In this document: in pieces, positions 45,013 through 55,340 of the stretch
Position numbering within the stretch: the stretch's first letter is position 1
Layout of the letters: every line of letters starts with the position of its first letter
Origin: Anaerocolumna chitinilytica
Lineage (GTDB): Bacteria > Bacillota > Clostridia > Lachnospirales > Lachnospiraceae
Length of the DNA stretch: 64,000 bases
Assembly (NCBI RefSeq): GCF_014218355.1
Contig: NZ_AP023368.1
Span: 4,837,501-4,901,500 of the forward strand
Direction: 5' to 3'
Made by a program: the position numbers and the translations under genes
Notes under the pieces: generated by a model
Seen by the model: only the letters and a program-made list of their open reading frames with translations
Databases searched by the model: none
Told to the model about the DNA's origin: nothing

Positions 45013-45957
45013 TTAATTCTCATCGTCTTCTTGTTTTGATTTTTTCATTAAATTATTTGTTACACGGTTATAGAGCTCTTGAGCCGCATTGTATCCCATC
45101 TTCTTCTGTCTGTAGTTAACAGCCGCTGATTCTACAATAATTGCAAGGTTTCTGCCGGGCCTGATAGGAATAGAATGGCATACGACTTTATTTCCCAGGA
45201 ATTCGGTGTATTGCTCTTCCAATCCAAGTCTGTCATACTCCTGATCCTTATTCCATTCCTCCAGTTTGATAACCAAATCAATGGACTGTGTATTCTTTAC
45301 ACTTTCTACACCAAAGAGGGTCTTTACATCAATAATACCAATACCGCGAAGCTCAATAAAATGCCTTGTAATATCCGGTGCAGTACCAATGAGGGTATCA
45401 TCACTGACTTTCTTTATCTCTACCACATCATCTGTTACCAGACGGTGGCCTCTTTTTATAAGTTCCAGAGCTGCCTCACTCTTACCGATTCCGCTCTCAC
45501 CGGTAATTAAGATGCCTTCACCATATACATCTACTAATACACCGTGGATGGAGATGCGGGGTGCAAGCTCTACATTCAGCCAACGGATTACCTCTGCCAT
45601 AAAGGAAGATGTGGTCTTTGCCGTTCTCAAAAGAGGAATTCCCTTTTCATAAGCAAGCTTAATAATCTCTTCTTTTACTTCAATATTCCTGCAAAATACG
45701 ATACAAGGCACTTTGCAATCCATAAGTTTGGAGAGTATTCCCAATTCATCTTCTGATATTTTCTGTAAATAGGCATTTTCCACATGCCCGATTACCTGAA
45801 CTCTTTCCGAATCAAAATAATCAAAGAAACCTGCCAACTGCAGCGCCGGTCTGTTTACATCGGGCTGTGACAGCTTTATATGCCTGATATCTAATTCAGG
45901 GGTGAGATTTTCAAGGTTCATTTTTTCAATTAATTTTGATAACTGTACCGTATACAT
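45013..45957 (-). CDS. hprK: HPr kinase/phosphorylase
   Basis: This 314-aa bifunctional enzyme phosphorylates and dephosphorylates Ser46 of HPr and Crh in response to fructose bisphosphate and phosphate. Walker A is GESGIGKSEAAL, with HRLVTDDVVEI and the signature around ELRGIGIIDVKTLFG. The ATG at 45957 gives MYTVQLSKLIEKM and follows GGAAGGGAG; the frame reaches back to 46050. With crh 3.9 kb away it forms the core of carbon catabolite control. Confidence 0.97.
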   Translation of the reverse strand: MYTVQLSKLIEKMNLENLTPELDIRHIKLSQPDVNRPALQLAGFFDYFDSERVQVIGHVENAYLQKISEDELGILSKLMDCKVPCIVFCRNIEVKEEIIKLAYEKGIPLLRTAKTTSSFMAEVIRWLNVELAPRISIHGVLVDVYGEGILITGESGIGKSEAALELIKRGHRLVTDDVVEIKKVSDDTLIGTAPDITRHFIELRGIGIIDVKTLFGVESVKNTQSIDLVIKLEEWNKDQEYDRLGLEEQYTEFLGNKVVCHSIPIRPGRNLAIIVESAAVNYRQKKMGYNAAQELYNRVTNNLMKKSKQEDDEN

Positions 45958-46113
45958 GGCTCTCCCTTCCTGCAAACTACCCTTCAACCGGGGCAGTTTC
46001 ATCCTTGTTATTTTATCACAGCCAAAGGCTGCATGCAAATATAAACACATTATTGCTAGAAGAAAACTTGTAGCAGTTGGTGTTACATTGAATTAAATTA
46101 TTGGGAAACGGAC

Positions 46114-46345
46114 GATGATTTCTGATTCCATTCATTCATTTTCTCGTTCAGGGGTTCGAATTCCACTAAAATACCAACAGTTATTCCTTGAAGGTAAAAT
46201 TGCGCCAAACTCGCTTTAACGTTATTGACTGGATTAACACTGTGCGCTCAAACATGGCGTAATTTTACCTAGTCATAACTGCTGGCATTTAAGTGTCATG
46301 CGTACCCCTTCAATATAAAATGCCTGAATGGAATCAGAAATCATC
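46114..46345. repeat. 232-bp fold-back (palindromic) element
   Basis: The ends are perfect 21-bp inverted repeats (46114-46134, 46325-46345). Pairing continues inward in register for about 100 nt: AGGGGT against ACCCCT, CAACAGTTAT against ATAACTGCTG, and AGGTAAAATTGCGCCA against TGGCGTAATTTTACCT. No coding frame is present. It may be a non-autonomous mobile element (MITE-like) or the gene for a long hairpin RNA. No clear target-site duplication is visible. Confidence 0.8.
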
Positions 46346-46389
46346 TGTACTTGGCAATTAAATATTCTATCTTAGAAGATAATGGCTTA

Positions 46390-46602
46390 ACTGAATTTAG
46401 CGGTTAATTTGTCTTATAGAACAATGACTGAACTGTAACGATTTTATTTAGCTATTAATTTTTCTTATAAAGCTATAGCTGAACTGTAACGATTTTATTT
46501 AGCTATTAATTTTCTTATAAAGCTATGGCTGTACTATAACGATTTTATTTAGCTATTAATTTTATCTTATAAAATAATGACTGAACTGTAACAAAACTTA
46601 TT
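46390..46602. repeat. 51-bp tandem repeats, about four copies
   Basis: The unit reads through TTAATTT, CTTATA, GCTATGGCTGAACTGTAAC and GATTTTATTTAG. Copies begin at about 46400, 46451, 46502 and 46552 (period 51, 51, 50); the first and last are the most diverged. A weak partial unit precedes. The array is not coding. It ends about 20 bp before the uvrC stop codon, so on the minus strand it lies in the uvrC 3' region. Confidence 0.85.
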
Positions 46603-46622
46603 AAACTGTACTTCTAACTGTT

Positions 46623-48509
46623 TTATTCAGTAATCGTGTTTTCTTCTTCTTTATGAAAGAAGTCATATACCTGCTTTGCTGCTCTCATATTCATTGTTTC
46701 GATGGCTGCTAGTTCTTCTATGGTAGCGGCTTTTACGTCTGCTAGGGACTGATAATGTTTCATTAGGGCTCTTCTTCTGGCTGTTCCTACCCCTTCTATA
46801 TCATCTAATATGGAATGAACCTGGGTCTTCCCTCTCAGGCTTCTGTGGAATTCGATAGCAAAACGGTGGGTTTCATCCTGTATCCGGGTGATTAGCTTAA
46901 AGGTTTCCGAGGAAGCGGATAAAGGGAGTTCCTGGTCACAGTATAAAAGTCCTCTTGTTCTATGATTATCATCTTTTACCATACCGCATACCGGGATGTT
47001 TAGTTTTAGATCTTCCAGGACTTTTAAGGCAATATGTACTTGTCCCTTTCCACCATCCATCAGAATAAGGTCAGGATAACGGTTAAAACTTCCATATTCT
47101 TCTCCCAGATTCTTCTCTTTTAATTCTTCCTGCTCTCGCATTCCATGGGTGAACCTTCTGGTTAATACTTCATTCATAGATGCATAGTCATCTGGTCCGA
47201 CTACCGATTTTATCTTGAATTTTCTATAGTCACTGCGTTTTGGCTTGCCATTTTCATATACAACCATGGAACCAACGGAATCAAATCCGCTGATATTGGA
47301 GATATCAAAGGCTTCAATTCTGCGCAGTCCGGGTATATCTAGCATTTCACCCAAGGTAGCCAGAGCTCCGGTGGTCTTGGCTTCTTCTCTCTTTATCTTT
47401 TCCGCATCCTGCTGGAGTACCATGGATGCATTCTTTCTGGCTAACTCTACCAGTCTTTCTTTCTCCCCTTTTACCGGCATCTTGATATGAACCTTCTGCC
47501 CTCTTTTCGCTGTGAGCCATTCTTCCAGTATATCCTGCTCATCTACACTGTCGCTGACATAAAGCTCTCTTGGCACATAGGGCGTACCGGCATAGAATTG
47601 TTTGATAAAGGTGGTGATTAAGCTGTTCTTAGTCTCTCCCCCTATGTTGGTAAGATAATGGTGTTCTCTGCCGATGAGCTTTCCATTTCGTATAAAAAAT
47701 ATCTGGACTACTGCTTCTTCACCGGTACTAGCTACTGCCAATACATCTCTGTCTTCTTGCTCAGAACCTGTGATTTTCTGCTTTTCAGAGATCTGCTTTA
47801 CACTGTTTAGCAAGTCCCTATACCCGGCTGCTTCTTCAAATTCCATTTTTTCGGAAGCTTCCTGCATTTTAGCTTCTAATCCCTTCAGAACCGGTGCAAA
47901 GTTACCATTCAAGAATTCAAGGGCCTGGTTTACGGACTCTTTGTATTCTTCCTTGGAGATATAGCCCTGACAAGGAGCCTTGCATTGCTTGATATGGTAA
48001 TACAGACAGGGCCTTTCCTTTCCGATATCCTTGGGCAAATTCCGATTACAGGTCCTGGTTAAGTAGAGCTTTTGGATTAATTCTATGGTATCCTTTACAG
48101 CCTTGGAACTGGTGTAGGGGCCAAAGTATTTGGCTTTATCCTTACCTCTTTGTCTGGCAAAAAGGACTCGTGGGAAATCCTCCTGAATGGTAACTTTAAT
48201 ATAAGGATAACTCTTATCATCCTTTAACATTGTATTGTATTTCGGACGATGCTCTTTAATCAGATTACATTCCAGAACCAGAGCTTCCAGCTCGGAATCT
48301 GTTATGATGTATTCAAAGTACTGAATTCTTGCCACCATTTGCTGAATCTTAGGTGTTAGATTCCTGCTGCTTTGGAAATACTGCCTTACCCTATTCTTAA
48401 GACTGATTGCCTTGCCTACATAAATAATCGTGTCATGCTTATCATGCATAATATATACGCCAGGCTTGGCAGGAAGTTTCTTTAATTCTTCTTCTATATT
48501 AAAATACAT
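46623..48509 (-). CDS. uvrC: Excinuclease ABC subunit C
   Basis: This is a nucleotide excision repair nuclease of about 628 aa. It has an N-terminal GIY-YIG domain ([19 protein letters not shown]), a Cys-rich [19 protein letters not shown] region, a UVR motif, a central RNase H-like nuclease ([18 protein letters not shown]) and a C-terminal HhH pair. The ATG at 48509 is preferred because AAGGAG precedes it; the frame runs back to 48551. Confidence 0.98.
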   Translation of the reverse strand: MYFNIEEELKKLPAKPGVYIMHDKHDTIIYVGKAISLKNRVRQYFQSSRNLTPKIQQMVARIQYFEYIITDSELEALVLECNLIKEHRPKYNTMLKDDKSYPYIKVTIQEDFPRVLFARQRGKDKAKYFGPYTSSKAVKDTIELIQKLYLTRTCNRNLPKDIGKERPCLYYHIKQCKAPCQGYISKEEYKESVNQALEFLNGNFAPVLKGLEAKMQEASEKMEFEEAAGYRDLLNSVKQISEKQKITGSEQEDRDVLAVASTGEEAVVQIFFIRNGKLIGREHHYLTNIGGETKNSLITTFIKQFYAGTPYVPRELYVSDSVDEQDILEEWLTAKRGQKVHIKMPVKGEKERLVELARKNASMVLQQDAEKIKREEAKTTGALATLGEMLDIPGLRRIEAFDISNISGFDSVGSMVVYENGKPKRSDYRKFKIKSVVGPDDYASMNEVLTRRFTHGMREQEELKEKNLGEEYGSFNRYPDLILMDGGKGQVHIALKVLEDLKLNIPVCGMVKDDNHRTRGLLYCDQELPLSASSETFKLITRIQDETHRFAIEFHRSLRGKTQVHSILDDIEGVGTARRRALMKHYQSLADVKAATIEELAAIETMNMRAAKQVYDFFHKEEENTITE

Positions 48510-48579
48510 CTTTGCTCCTTTCTGCCTCCCATTATTAAAAGCAGAACTCAAATACTATGGTATCTCTATACTGCATCGA

Positions 48580-48633
48580 AGCGTGTCTGAAAAAACATTG
48601 CACTCTCAGATACAAGTATTTTTCAAACACGCT
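48580..48633 (-). terminator. Hairpin between ftsH and uvrC
   Basis: Arms 48580-48594 and 48619-48633 pair (AGCGTGT-type ends, one wobble) over 15 bp with a 24-nt loop. It lies about 45 bp after the ftsH stop codon on the minus strand. The T run is inside the stem, not after it, so termination efficiency is uncertain. Confidence 0.5.
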
Positions 48634-48677
48634 CCAGATTATTAATTATAATTATATTTAACCGCTGATTACTGCTA

Positions 48678-50702
48678 TTAGTCGGTTGTTTCTTTATTCA
48701 AATCCAGGTTTATTACATGATTGTTAAAAGGATCATCCTGTTGTTCATTCCTGACCTCCGGTGTCTTTGAGGCATCTGAAAACACATAGATATCTTTGTT
48801 GTTATCATTTTCTTTCTTTCCAATGGAAGAAAGTCCTTTTTCTTCTCTGACGCGGTTCAGGATTTCCATAAATTCTTTGCCGGAGATTGTTTCTTTTTCT
48901 ATGAGATAATCTGCAATTTCATCCAGAACTTCTCGGTTTCCGGCTAATAATTCCTGGGCTTTCGCGTAGCATTCTTTTAGAATCTTCATTACCTCATGAT
49001 CGATCTCCGCAGCTGTGGCATCACCGCAATTTAATACCGCACGACCATCAAGGTAGCGATTTTCAATGGACTCTAATCCCATGAGACCAAATTTCTCACT
49101 CATACCGTACTGAGTAACCATAGCTCTTGCAAGCTGTGTGGCTTTCTCAATATCATTGGAAGCTCCTGTTGTAATGGAATGAAAGATCAACTCTTCCGCA
49201 GCACGACCGCCGTATAGAGTAATGATTCTGGTAAGAAGCTCATCCTTACTCATTAAGTATTTCTCTTCTTCCGGAACCTGCATTACATAGCCTAAGGAAC
49301 CCATTGTCCTTGGTACAATTGTAATCTTTTGAACCGGCTCCGCGTCTTTTTCAAGAGCTGTAACCAGTGCATGCCCAACCTCGTGATAAGCAACTATTCT
49401 CTTTTCTTCCTTACTAAGGATACGGTCTTTCTTTTCTTTACCGGCGATAACTACTTCCACCGATTCAAACAGATCTTCCTGGGTTACTACATTTCTGCCC
49501 TGCTTTACAGCAAGTATGGCAGCTTCATTTATCATATTGGCAAGGTCAGAACCAACTGCTCCGGAAGTTGCCAGTGCGATTGCTTCTAAATCAACGGAGT
49601 CATGCATTAACACATCTTTGGCATGAACCTTAAGAATATCCACCCTTCCCTTTAAATCAGGCTTATCTACAATAATTCTTCTATCAAAACGTCCCGGGCG
49701 AAGCAGCGCTTTATCAAGTACTTCCGGACGATTGGTAGCAGCTAAAATCACGAGTCCTTTGGAGGAATCAAAACCATCCATTTCTGATAATAATTGGTTC
49801 AGGGTCTGCTCTCTTTCATCATTACCGCCGCCATAATGGCTATCCCTGCTCTTACCAATTGCATCTACCTCATCAATAAATATAATACAGGGTGCCATCT
49901 GCTGAGCCTGTTTAAAGAGGTCTCGAACTCTGGAGGCACCTACACCTACGAACATTTCCACAAAATCAGAACCGGATAGGGAAAAGAAAGGAACTTTGGC
50001 TTCACCGGCTACTGCTTTGGCCAGCAAGGTCTTACCGGTTCCGGGAGGTCCAACTAAAAGAGCTCCTTTTGGAAGCTTAGCGCCAATACGTGTATATTTA
50101 CCGGGATTATGAAGGAAATCCACTAATTCCTTTAAGGATTCCTTGGCCTCTTCCTGACCTGCAACATCTTTAAAGGTAACCCCTGTCTCTTTTTCTACAT
50201 AGATCTTAGCATTACTCTTTCCAACGCCGCCCATCATACCACCGCTACTCTTGGAAATCATTCTGAAGAGAAAATACCAAACTACATAAATGAGTACAAA
50301 GGGAAGAACCCAGGCCAGTATGACATCTAAAATGGAACTTTTCGTACTTGAAGTATCCCTCTTATAATCAACACCTGCTTTTTCAAGCTTTGTAACTAAT
50401 TGATCATCATTGATAAGACCTGTGTAATATTTTATATTATACACATCACTTGGTTGTTCTTTTGGTTCGATTACTAATCTGTCAGACTCAATTTTAACAG
50501 ATTTAATCTTACCCTCGTCCAACATACTGTAAAATTTATTATAGGTTATTTCTATATTACTTCCTTCCTGGAGCTGCTTTGCCAGGAATGAGAATAAAAT
50601 CAAGGTTATAACAGCCGCTAACAGGATATACAGCAATGGTTTCTTACTGTTATTGTTATTGTTTGCTCCGGGTTTGTTATTGTTCCTGTTTTTATTATCC
50701 AT
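48678..50702 (-). CDS. ftsH: ATP-dependent zinc metalloprotease FtsH
   Basis: This membrane protease of 674 aa has an Asn-rich N-terminus, helix 1 (about 24-43), a short outer domain, helix 2 (about 132-150), an AAA+ domain ([16 protein letters not shown], Walker A GPPGTGKT, Walker [34 protein letters not shown]) and a zinc protease domain with HEVGH. It degrades unneeded membrane and regulatory proteins. The ATG at 50702 has a perfect AAGGAGG. It does not have the hpt/tilS neighbours usual in many Firmicutes. Confidence 0.98.
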   Translation of the reverse strand: MDNKNRNNNKPGANNNNNSKKPLLYILLAAVITLILFSFLAKQLQEGSNIEITYNKFYSMLDEGKIKSVKIESDRLVIEPKEQPSDVYNIKYYTGLINDDQLVTKLEKAGVDYKRDTSSTKSSILDVILAWVLPFVLIYVVWYFLFRMISKSSGGMMGGVGKSNAKIYVEKETGVTFKDVAGQEEAKESLKELVDFLHNPGKYTRIGAKLPKGALLVGPPGTGKTLLAKAVAGEAKVPFFSLSGSDFVEMFVGVGASRVRDLFKQAQQMAPCIIFIDEVDAIGKSRDSHYGGGNDEREQTLNQLLSEMDGFDSSKGLVILAATNRPEVLDKALLRPGRFDRRIIVDKPDLKGRVDILKVHAKDVLMHDSVDLEAIALATSGAVGSDLANMINEAAILAVKQGRNVVTQEDLFESVEVVIAGKEKKDRILSKEEKRIVAYHEVGHALVTALEKDAEPVQKITIVPRTMGSLGYVMQVPEEEKYLMSKDELLTRIITLYGGRAAEELIFHSITTGASNDIEKATQLARAMVTQYGMSEKFGLMGLESIENRYLDGRAVLNCGDATAAEIDHEVMKILKECYAKAQELLAGNREVLDEIADYLIEKETISGKEFMEILNRVREEKGLSSIGKKENDNNKDIYVFSDASKTPEVRNEQQDDPFNNHVINLDLNKETTD

Positions 50703-51179
50703 ACTCAACCTCCTTCGTATCCTATTATTATCAAAGGGATTTTCTTTATACTTCTGTCAATACTGCCGGCCCCTTTGATACGGCCGACTCTTTCGGGTTA
50801 TCCATATGTATATGGATATCATCTGTATAAATGTTTACATTCTATTGCCGGTAACTTCCTTATATGAATGTTCCAAACTTGTATCTTCTTGATTTGAATA
50901 TACTGAATATACTAGATTTAAACGCCAGTCTTCCTGGGTAGATAGTGGTACCATTGCTTTCATATTATCCCATATTGCTTACATTCAGAACGGTTTATAT
51001 CCTTAACAGGTATATTTATTCTTTACTGTTGTTTAACTCTTTCACTACTTTGCTTTATATTAATGTAAAATATTTCATATAAGATTTATAGTTATCGGAT
51101 GCAAATCTTGTTGTTATTTCTAAAACCTTATGATCAGCACCGGCAAAATATATAGGAATTCTCTTAAAAGCTACACTTC

Positions 51180-51208
51180 ATTATAATGTGACTTACTGGA
51201 TAAATCAA
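51180..51208 (-). promoter_or_regulatory. Predicted promoter for the long ftsH leader
   Basis: The minus strand has -35 TTGATT (51203-51208), a 17-bp spacer and -10 TATAAT (51180-51185). Initiation near 51173 would give an unusually long 5' leader of about 470 nt for ftsH, or would drive a small upstream frame. Confidence 0.55.
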
Positions 51209-51304
51209 TATGTATGTCATGAAATTTTTCTTGTATAAATTAAAAATCTATGAAGTTTTTTTACTTTTTTAAAATTTGTACTGGATTTCTTGAAATAAAG
51301 ATAG

Positions 51305-51432
51305 TATAATAGCTGTTGATTGTTTAAAATTCACACAATGCCTTAAACCGATGAAGTTAATCAAACATCGATTATTTAAGGCGTTTTTCATTATAAACAA
51401 GCTGCATAGTCATTACTAAAAGCCGTAATGAC
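51305..51432 (+). promoter_or_regulatory. pyrG promoter and leader with terminator-like hairpins
   Basis: A -10 TATAAT (51305-51310; no good -35) is followed by a hairpin whose arms GCCTTAAA/TTTAAGGC (51340-51347/51375-51382) and CGATG/CATCG (51349-51353/51366-51370) precede GTTTTTC: a terminator form in front of pyrG. A second hairpin with perfect arms GTCATTAC/GTAATGAC (51409-51416/51425-51432) follows. The first fits CTP-dependent attenuation known for pyrG in Firmicutes, but the initial GGG run needed for that mechanism was not found. Confidence 0.65.
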
Positions 51433-51475
51433 GTAAAATAGTTACTATACTTAAAATCAAAGGAGGAATCATGTA

Positions 51476-53086
51476 ATGGGAGTCAAGTATGTTTTTGTTA
51501 CCGGTGGTGTTGTTTCAGGGCTAGGCAAGGGTATAACAGCTGCGTCATTAGGTAGGTTATTAAAGGAACGGGGCTACAAGGTTACCATGCAAAAGTTTGA
51601 TCCTTATATTAATATCGACCCAGGTACCATGAACCCCATTCAGCATGGTGAAGTCTTTGTAACAGATGACGGTGCCGAAACAGACTTGGATTTAGGTCAT
51701 TATGAGCGTTTTATCGACGAAAGCCTTACTAAAAAATCCAATGTCACAACCGGTAAAATCTACTGGTCCGTACTATCAAAAGAACGCCGAGGCGATTTTG
51801 GCGGAGGAACCGTTCAGGTTATACCACATATCACAAACGAAATTAAAAACCGTTTCTATCACGATGATGAATGCCAAGATACCCAGATTGCTATTATTGA
51901 GGTCGGTGGCACCGTCGGAGATATTGAAAGTCAACCCTTTTTAGAAGCTATTCGACAATTTCAGCATGATGTCGGTCATGAAAATTCTATCTTAATCCAC
52001 GTAACTTTAATTCCTTACTTAAAAGCTTCCGGTGAAATGAAAACCAAGCCAACTCAATCCAGTGTAAAAGAGCTTCAGGGTATGGGTATCCGCCCGGATA
52101 TTATTGTATGCCGCACCGAGCACCCCTTAGAACCCGGAATCAAAGAAAAAATAGCATTATTCTGTAATGTTCCCAGTAACCATGTTATCCAGAATCTTGA
52201 TGTAGAGACACTGTACGAGGCTCCTCTTGCTATGGAGAAAGAGCATCTTGCGAATATTGCCTGCGAATGTTTGAATCTTCCATGTCCCACTCCTGATCTG
52301 ACTGCCTGGGAGAACATGGTGGATGCATTAAAACATCCCGAAAAGGAAGTTACTATCGCTTTGGTTGGTAAATATACTCAGCTTCATGATGCTTATATCA
52401 GTGTAGTGGAATCCCTAAAGCATGGAGCTGTTCCTCATAAAGCCTCCGTAAATATCAAATGGATACCTTCTGAGACAGTGACGGACGAAAATGCTGCCGG
52501 TATTCTTGACGGAGTAGATGGTATCTTAGTTCCCGGAGGTTTCGGTGACAGAGGAATTGAAGGAAAGATTTCCGCTATCCGCTATGCCCGTGAAAATAAT
52601 ATTCCTTTCTTAGGTCTCTGCCTTGGTATGCAGCTTGCAATTGTGGAAATATCTCGTCATGTAATCGGTTTTGCCGATGCTCACAGCGTAGAACTAGATC
52701 CTGCTACCACCCACCCGGTTATCCATCTGATGCCTGAGCAGGATGGTATAGAAGACATCGGCGGTACTTTAAGACTCGGTTCATACCCTTGTGTACTGGA
52801 AGATAACAGCAAAGCCTTAGAGCTTTATGGCAATAAGATTATTCAGGAACGCCATAGACATCGTTATGAAGTTAATAACTATTACCGTGAAGATTTTATA
52901 CGAAATGGTATTAAATTATCCGGTTTATCCCCTGATGGACGTATTGTTGAAATGATGGAATTAGCAAATCATCCTTGGTTTATAGCTACCCAGGCTCATC
53001 CGGAATTTAAATCAAGACCAAACAGACCTCACCCCTTGTTTAACGGCTTTGTAGGAGCTGCCATTAAATATAAGGAAGCACAATAA
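51476..53086 (+). CDS. pyrG: CTP synthase
   Basis: This 536-aa enzyme makes CTP from UTP, ATP and glutamine. The N-terminal synthetase domain has [27 protein letters not shown] and [14 protein letters not shown]. The C-terminal glutamine amidotransferase has PGGFGDRG and nucleophile Cys in FLGLCLGMQ, with HPEF for the His/Glu pair. The ATG follows AAAGGAGGAATC. It is a single gene with a leader hairpin and a strong terminator. Confidence 0.99.
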   Translation: MGVKYVFVTGGVVSGLGKGITAASLGRLLKERGYKVTMQKFDPYINIDPGTMNPIQHGEVFVTDDGAETDLDLGHYERFIDESLTKKSNVTTGKIYWSVLSKERRGDFGGGTVQVIPHITNEIKNRFYHDDECQDTQIAIIEVGGTVGDIESQPFLEAIRQFQHDVGHENSILIHVTLIPYLKASGEMKTKPTQSSVKELQGMGIRPDIIVCRTEHPLEPGIKEKIALFCNVPSNHVIQNLDVETLYEAPLAMEKEHLANIACECLNLPCPTPDLTAWENMVDALKHPEKEVTIALVGKYTQLHDAYISVVESLKHGAVPHKASVNIKWIPSETVTDENAAGILDGVDGILVPGGFGDRGIEGKISAIRYARENNIPFLGLCLGMQLAIVEISRHVIGFADAHSVELDPATTHPVIHLMPEQDGIEDIGGTLRLGSYPCVLEDNSKALELYGNKIIQERHRHRYEVNNYYREDFIRNGIKLSGLSPDGRIVEMMELANHPWFIATQAHPEFKSRPNRPHPLFNGFVGAAIKYKEAQ

Positions 53087-53113
53087 TACAAGCTCACTTT
53101 CTTAGGATTAATT

Positions 53114-53180
53114 AGGGTTCTATAATAAATTAGTGGTGTTACCTGCACCATATAATTATTATAGAACCCTATTTTTATTT
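53114..53180 (+). terminator. pyrG terminator
   Basis: 15-bp perfect arms (53114-53128/53156-53170), an inner TGGTG/CACCA stem and an ATTTTTATTT tail on the plus strand, 27 bp after the stop codon. Confidence 0.92.
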
Positions 53181-53561
53181 CCTGTTAATTATTAAATTTA
53201 AAGACTTAGGAGTATGATAAAGCTGCATATATTATCGTTCCTGCAAGAACTAATCAGCGTAATTTAGGCTTCATGCCTCCAGATTTATCTGCTGAAACTT
53301 CATTACCCCTTGGCATTTCTTTTTGTTCAGTTTCATTATTTACATCTCCTCAAGAGTAAAGCCCAGCTACAATGTGATAAAAACTCATCACATGTTCCGC
53401 GTCTTCTTCTGTCACTTCTGATTTCGCGTTTTAATATTACTTTTTTCATGAGATGCTAACTCATTTCAATTCTATATCCGCTTTCCGCCATAAGAATCAA
53501 TCAATTCGTGATGCCAGGAACCATACATTATCGAATTAACATTTAATAACAGCCTAAATTT
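53181..53561. other. Gene-free interval between pyrG and the lspA-like gene
   Basis: No complete gene is visible. On the minus strand, from about 53345 to 53254, one frame encodes a hydrophilic, protein-like peptide (ending with SGGMKPKLR) preceded by GAGGAG, but with no start codon in that frame; an ATG one frame off opens only 21 codons. It could be a decayed small gene. The remainder is AT-rich. Confidence 0.4.
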
Positions 53562-54005
53562 TTATTTCTTAAAAAGTGAACGTATCACTACCAATCCGGA
53601 ACCAATAAATATACAAATATCTGAGATATTAAAAACAATCTTCTTTAAGAATTTGAAGCTGAAATAATCAACCACATATCCACGGGTAAAACGGTCTGCT
53701 ACATTACTTAAGGCTCCGCCAAGTATTAGAGCCATTGCAAATTTCAGAAGCTTGTCTCCCTTTTTGGGAAGCAGCAAGAGAAACATAAGCAGTGCAACAC
53801 CCAACAATGTGCAGGAAATGGTCTTTACAACTTTAACATCATTCTCAAGAAAGTTCAGCATAGCTCCCTTATTATGATATCGTTCTATCACAATATTGCC
53901 GCCTAAAATTTCTTCCTTCTTATGCATTTCTTTGTTTTTTTCAATGTAGTTCTTTATCTTCCATTCTGTCAAAAATATTCCTGCAATTAAGATGAAATAA
54001 AACAT
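53562..54005 (-). CDS. Signal peptidase II-like protein
   Basis: This is a 147-aa membrane protein with four hydrophobic segments. The LspA signatures HNKGAMLNFL, GGALSNVADRFTRGYVVDYF and FNISDICI are present, including both catalytic Asp residues (NVADR and NISD). The Asp of the first helix motif is not recognisable, and a charged insert follows helix 1. It would remove signal peptides from prolipoproteins such as the binding protein at 8375-9988. It may be a divergent second copy, since it is not beside an rluD gene as lspA usually is. Confidence 0.82.
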   Translation of the reverse strand: MFYFILIAGIFLTEWKIKNYIEKNKEMHKKEEILGGNIVIERYHNKGAMLNFLENDVKVVKTISCTLLGVALLMFLLLLPKKGDKLLKFAMALILGGALSNVADRFTRGYVVDYFSFKFLKKIVFNISDICIFIGSGLVVIRSLFKK

Positions 54006-54317
54006 ACCTCGCCTCCTGTATCCCTATCTAGACCATTGCTCTGTAATCTTTTGTACTACTTCATTATAGTAAATTTTTACATGTACATCAAGAAATAAGA
54101 TTTGATTTAAGAAAAACTTAAGTATTCCGAATTTTATGATATTGGTAGCTTCATTACAAAGATATTCGTAGTTATTTAATTAATGAGAACAGTTTGAATG
54201 TTTAGCATAGATTCACTTTAATTTGTTTCTCATCATTATAAATTTCTTGTAGTATATTTGCACTTTCGTTTACAGGTTATCCACGCTGTCTAAAGTTTAA
54301 TGAAAACAAGAAAGAGG
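54006..54317. other. Gene-free interval, nothing recognised
   Basis: This is 312 bp of AT-rich sequence between the lspA-like gene and the family 2 glycosyltransferase. It contains only upstream signals for the lspA-like gene (AGGAGG at its start). No RNA gene, repeat or coding frame is apparent. Confidence 0.5.
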
Positions 54318-55340
54318 TCAGGTCAAATTATTGCTTCGAATTACCGCTTGTTTTCTGAACTCCTCTGCACCTTCCGTATTTCCGGATTTTTCATAACAAA
54401 GGGCTAGCCTTTCCAAAGGCAGGTCTTTCGAATAATGTATATTAAGCTCAGCTTCTGTTTCGTAAGCAGCATTCATAAACCATATAACCGCTTCTGCTAT
54501 ATCTTCCTTCTGATAAAAATATTCACCAACTTCATAGCAAACTTCTGCACTTGCTTTTCCCATTGCCACATTTTTTAAGGCATACTTTAGTATAAGTTCG
54601 GAATCCTTTTTTATACGTCCGCAACGAACTAAGATACATTGAATCAACTTTAACAAATCAGAAGATACTTCCTGCTCTAAAAGACTTGTAAAAAAAGGTT
54701 CAGCATCCAGGAAATCCTGGTCATCTCCTGCTATATAAAGTTCTCTTGCATACATTCCAATTAATTTATCAGAAATGGTAATCCCCTTTTTTATCAGTCT
54801 TTGGAATACCTTAAAATCTCTGGATGCATGATTGCTCTCCGGCATATGCAATATCTCAATCTCACTGTCATATATAACCGGCTGCAATATCACTGTTTCA
54901 TGAATGGGATCCACCCAGTAAAACGGACGAAGTCTCTTAAATAACTTGGGCCTGTACTCCTCATTAAAATTATAGGTCGTGTTATATTGCAGTTGATTTG
55001 TATAGAGCATCTGTACGATATCTATTTCCGGCAGCAGGCACTGTTTAAGACTTCGAAATCTTTCTCTGTTCGTTTCATCAATAACCTCATCTGCATCAGC
55101 AACATAAATATAATCCATTCCAGCTTTCGAAAAAGAGAAATTTCTGGCGGCTGCAAAATCATCCACCCATTCAAAATCATATATCTTACAGGAATATTCT
55201 TCTGCTATTTCCTTCGTTCGATCGGTTGAGCCTGTATCCACAAGTATTATCTCATCCACTAATCCAGCAAGGCTGTCAAGACAACGCTGTAAAACTCTTT
55301 CTTCGTTTTTCACAATCATACATGCACTTATAGTTATCAT
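54318..55340 (-). CDS. Family 2 glycosyltransferase with C-terminal helical repeats
   Basis: This protein of about 340 aa has an N-terminal GT-A domain (ISACMIVKNEERVLQRCL, ILVDTGSTDRT, and DADEVID as the DxD-type motif), then a TPR-like helical tail. This form is common in Clostridia and Bacilli (SunS/YqcM-like GT2 with TPR) and may glycosylate proteins or build surface glycans. The ATG at 55340 is supported by GTGGAG 7-8 nt upstream; the frame reaches 55364. It opens the glycan-type region on the right. Confidence 0.88.
   Translation of the reverse strand: MITISACMIVKNEERVLQRCLDSLAGLVDEIILVDTGSTDRTKEIAEEYSCKIYDFEWVDDFAAARNFSFSKAGMDYIYVADADEVIDETNRERFRSLKQCLLPEIDIVQMLYTNQLQYNTTYNFNEEYRPKLFKRLRPFYWVDPIHETVILQPVIYDSEIEILHMPESNHASRDFKVFQRLIKKGITISDKLIGMYARELYIAGDDQDFLDAEPFFTSLLEQEVSSDLLKLIQCILVRCGRIKKDSELILKYALKNVAMGKASAEVCYEVGEYFYQKEDIAEAVIWFMNAAYETEAELNIHYSKDLPLERLALCYEKSGNTEGAEEFRKQAVIRSNNLT

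Larger units (their letters stand above)
50703..51475. other. Intergenic region with divergent ftsH and pyrG leaders
   Basis: This 773-bp gap separates ftsH (-) from pyrG (+). On the minus strand it holds an ftsH promoter about 470 nt upstream of the gene, and within that leader two short coding-looking frames (50835-50963, 42 aa; and an open run ending at 50746). An ATCAAAGGG/CCCTTTGAT hairpin lies at 50730-50778. On the plus strand it holds the pyrG leader hairpins. No tRNA or known riboswitch was recognised. Confidence 0.6.

Noticed and set aside
46390..46602. CRISPR array
   Set aside because: The 51-bp units are direct repeats without unique spacers, and no cas genes are present.
50799..50818. 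20-bp palindrome TATCCATATGTATATGGATA
   Set aside because: It lies inside a coding-looking part of the ftsH leader and is AT-rich, with no flanking operator or promoter; chance symmetry cannot be excluded.
51476..51510. G-run attenuation at the pyrG transcription start
   Set aside because: No GGG at the expected start downstream of TATAAT, so the B. subtilis-type mechanism could not be supported.
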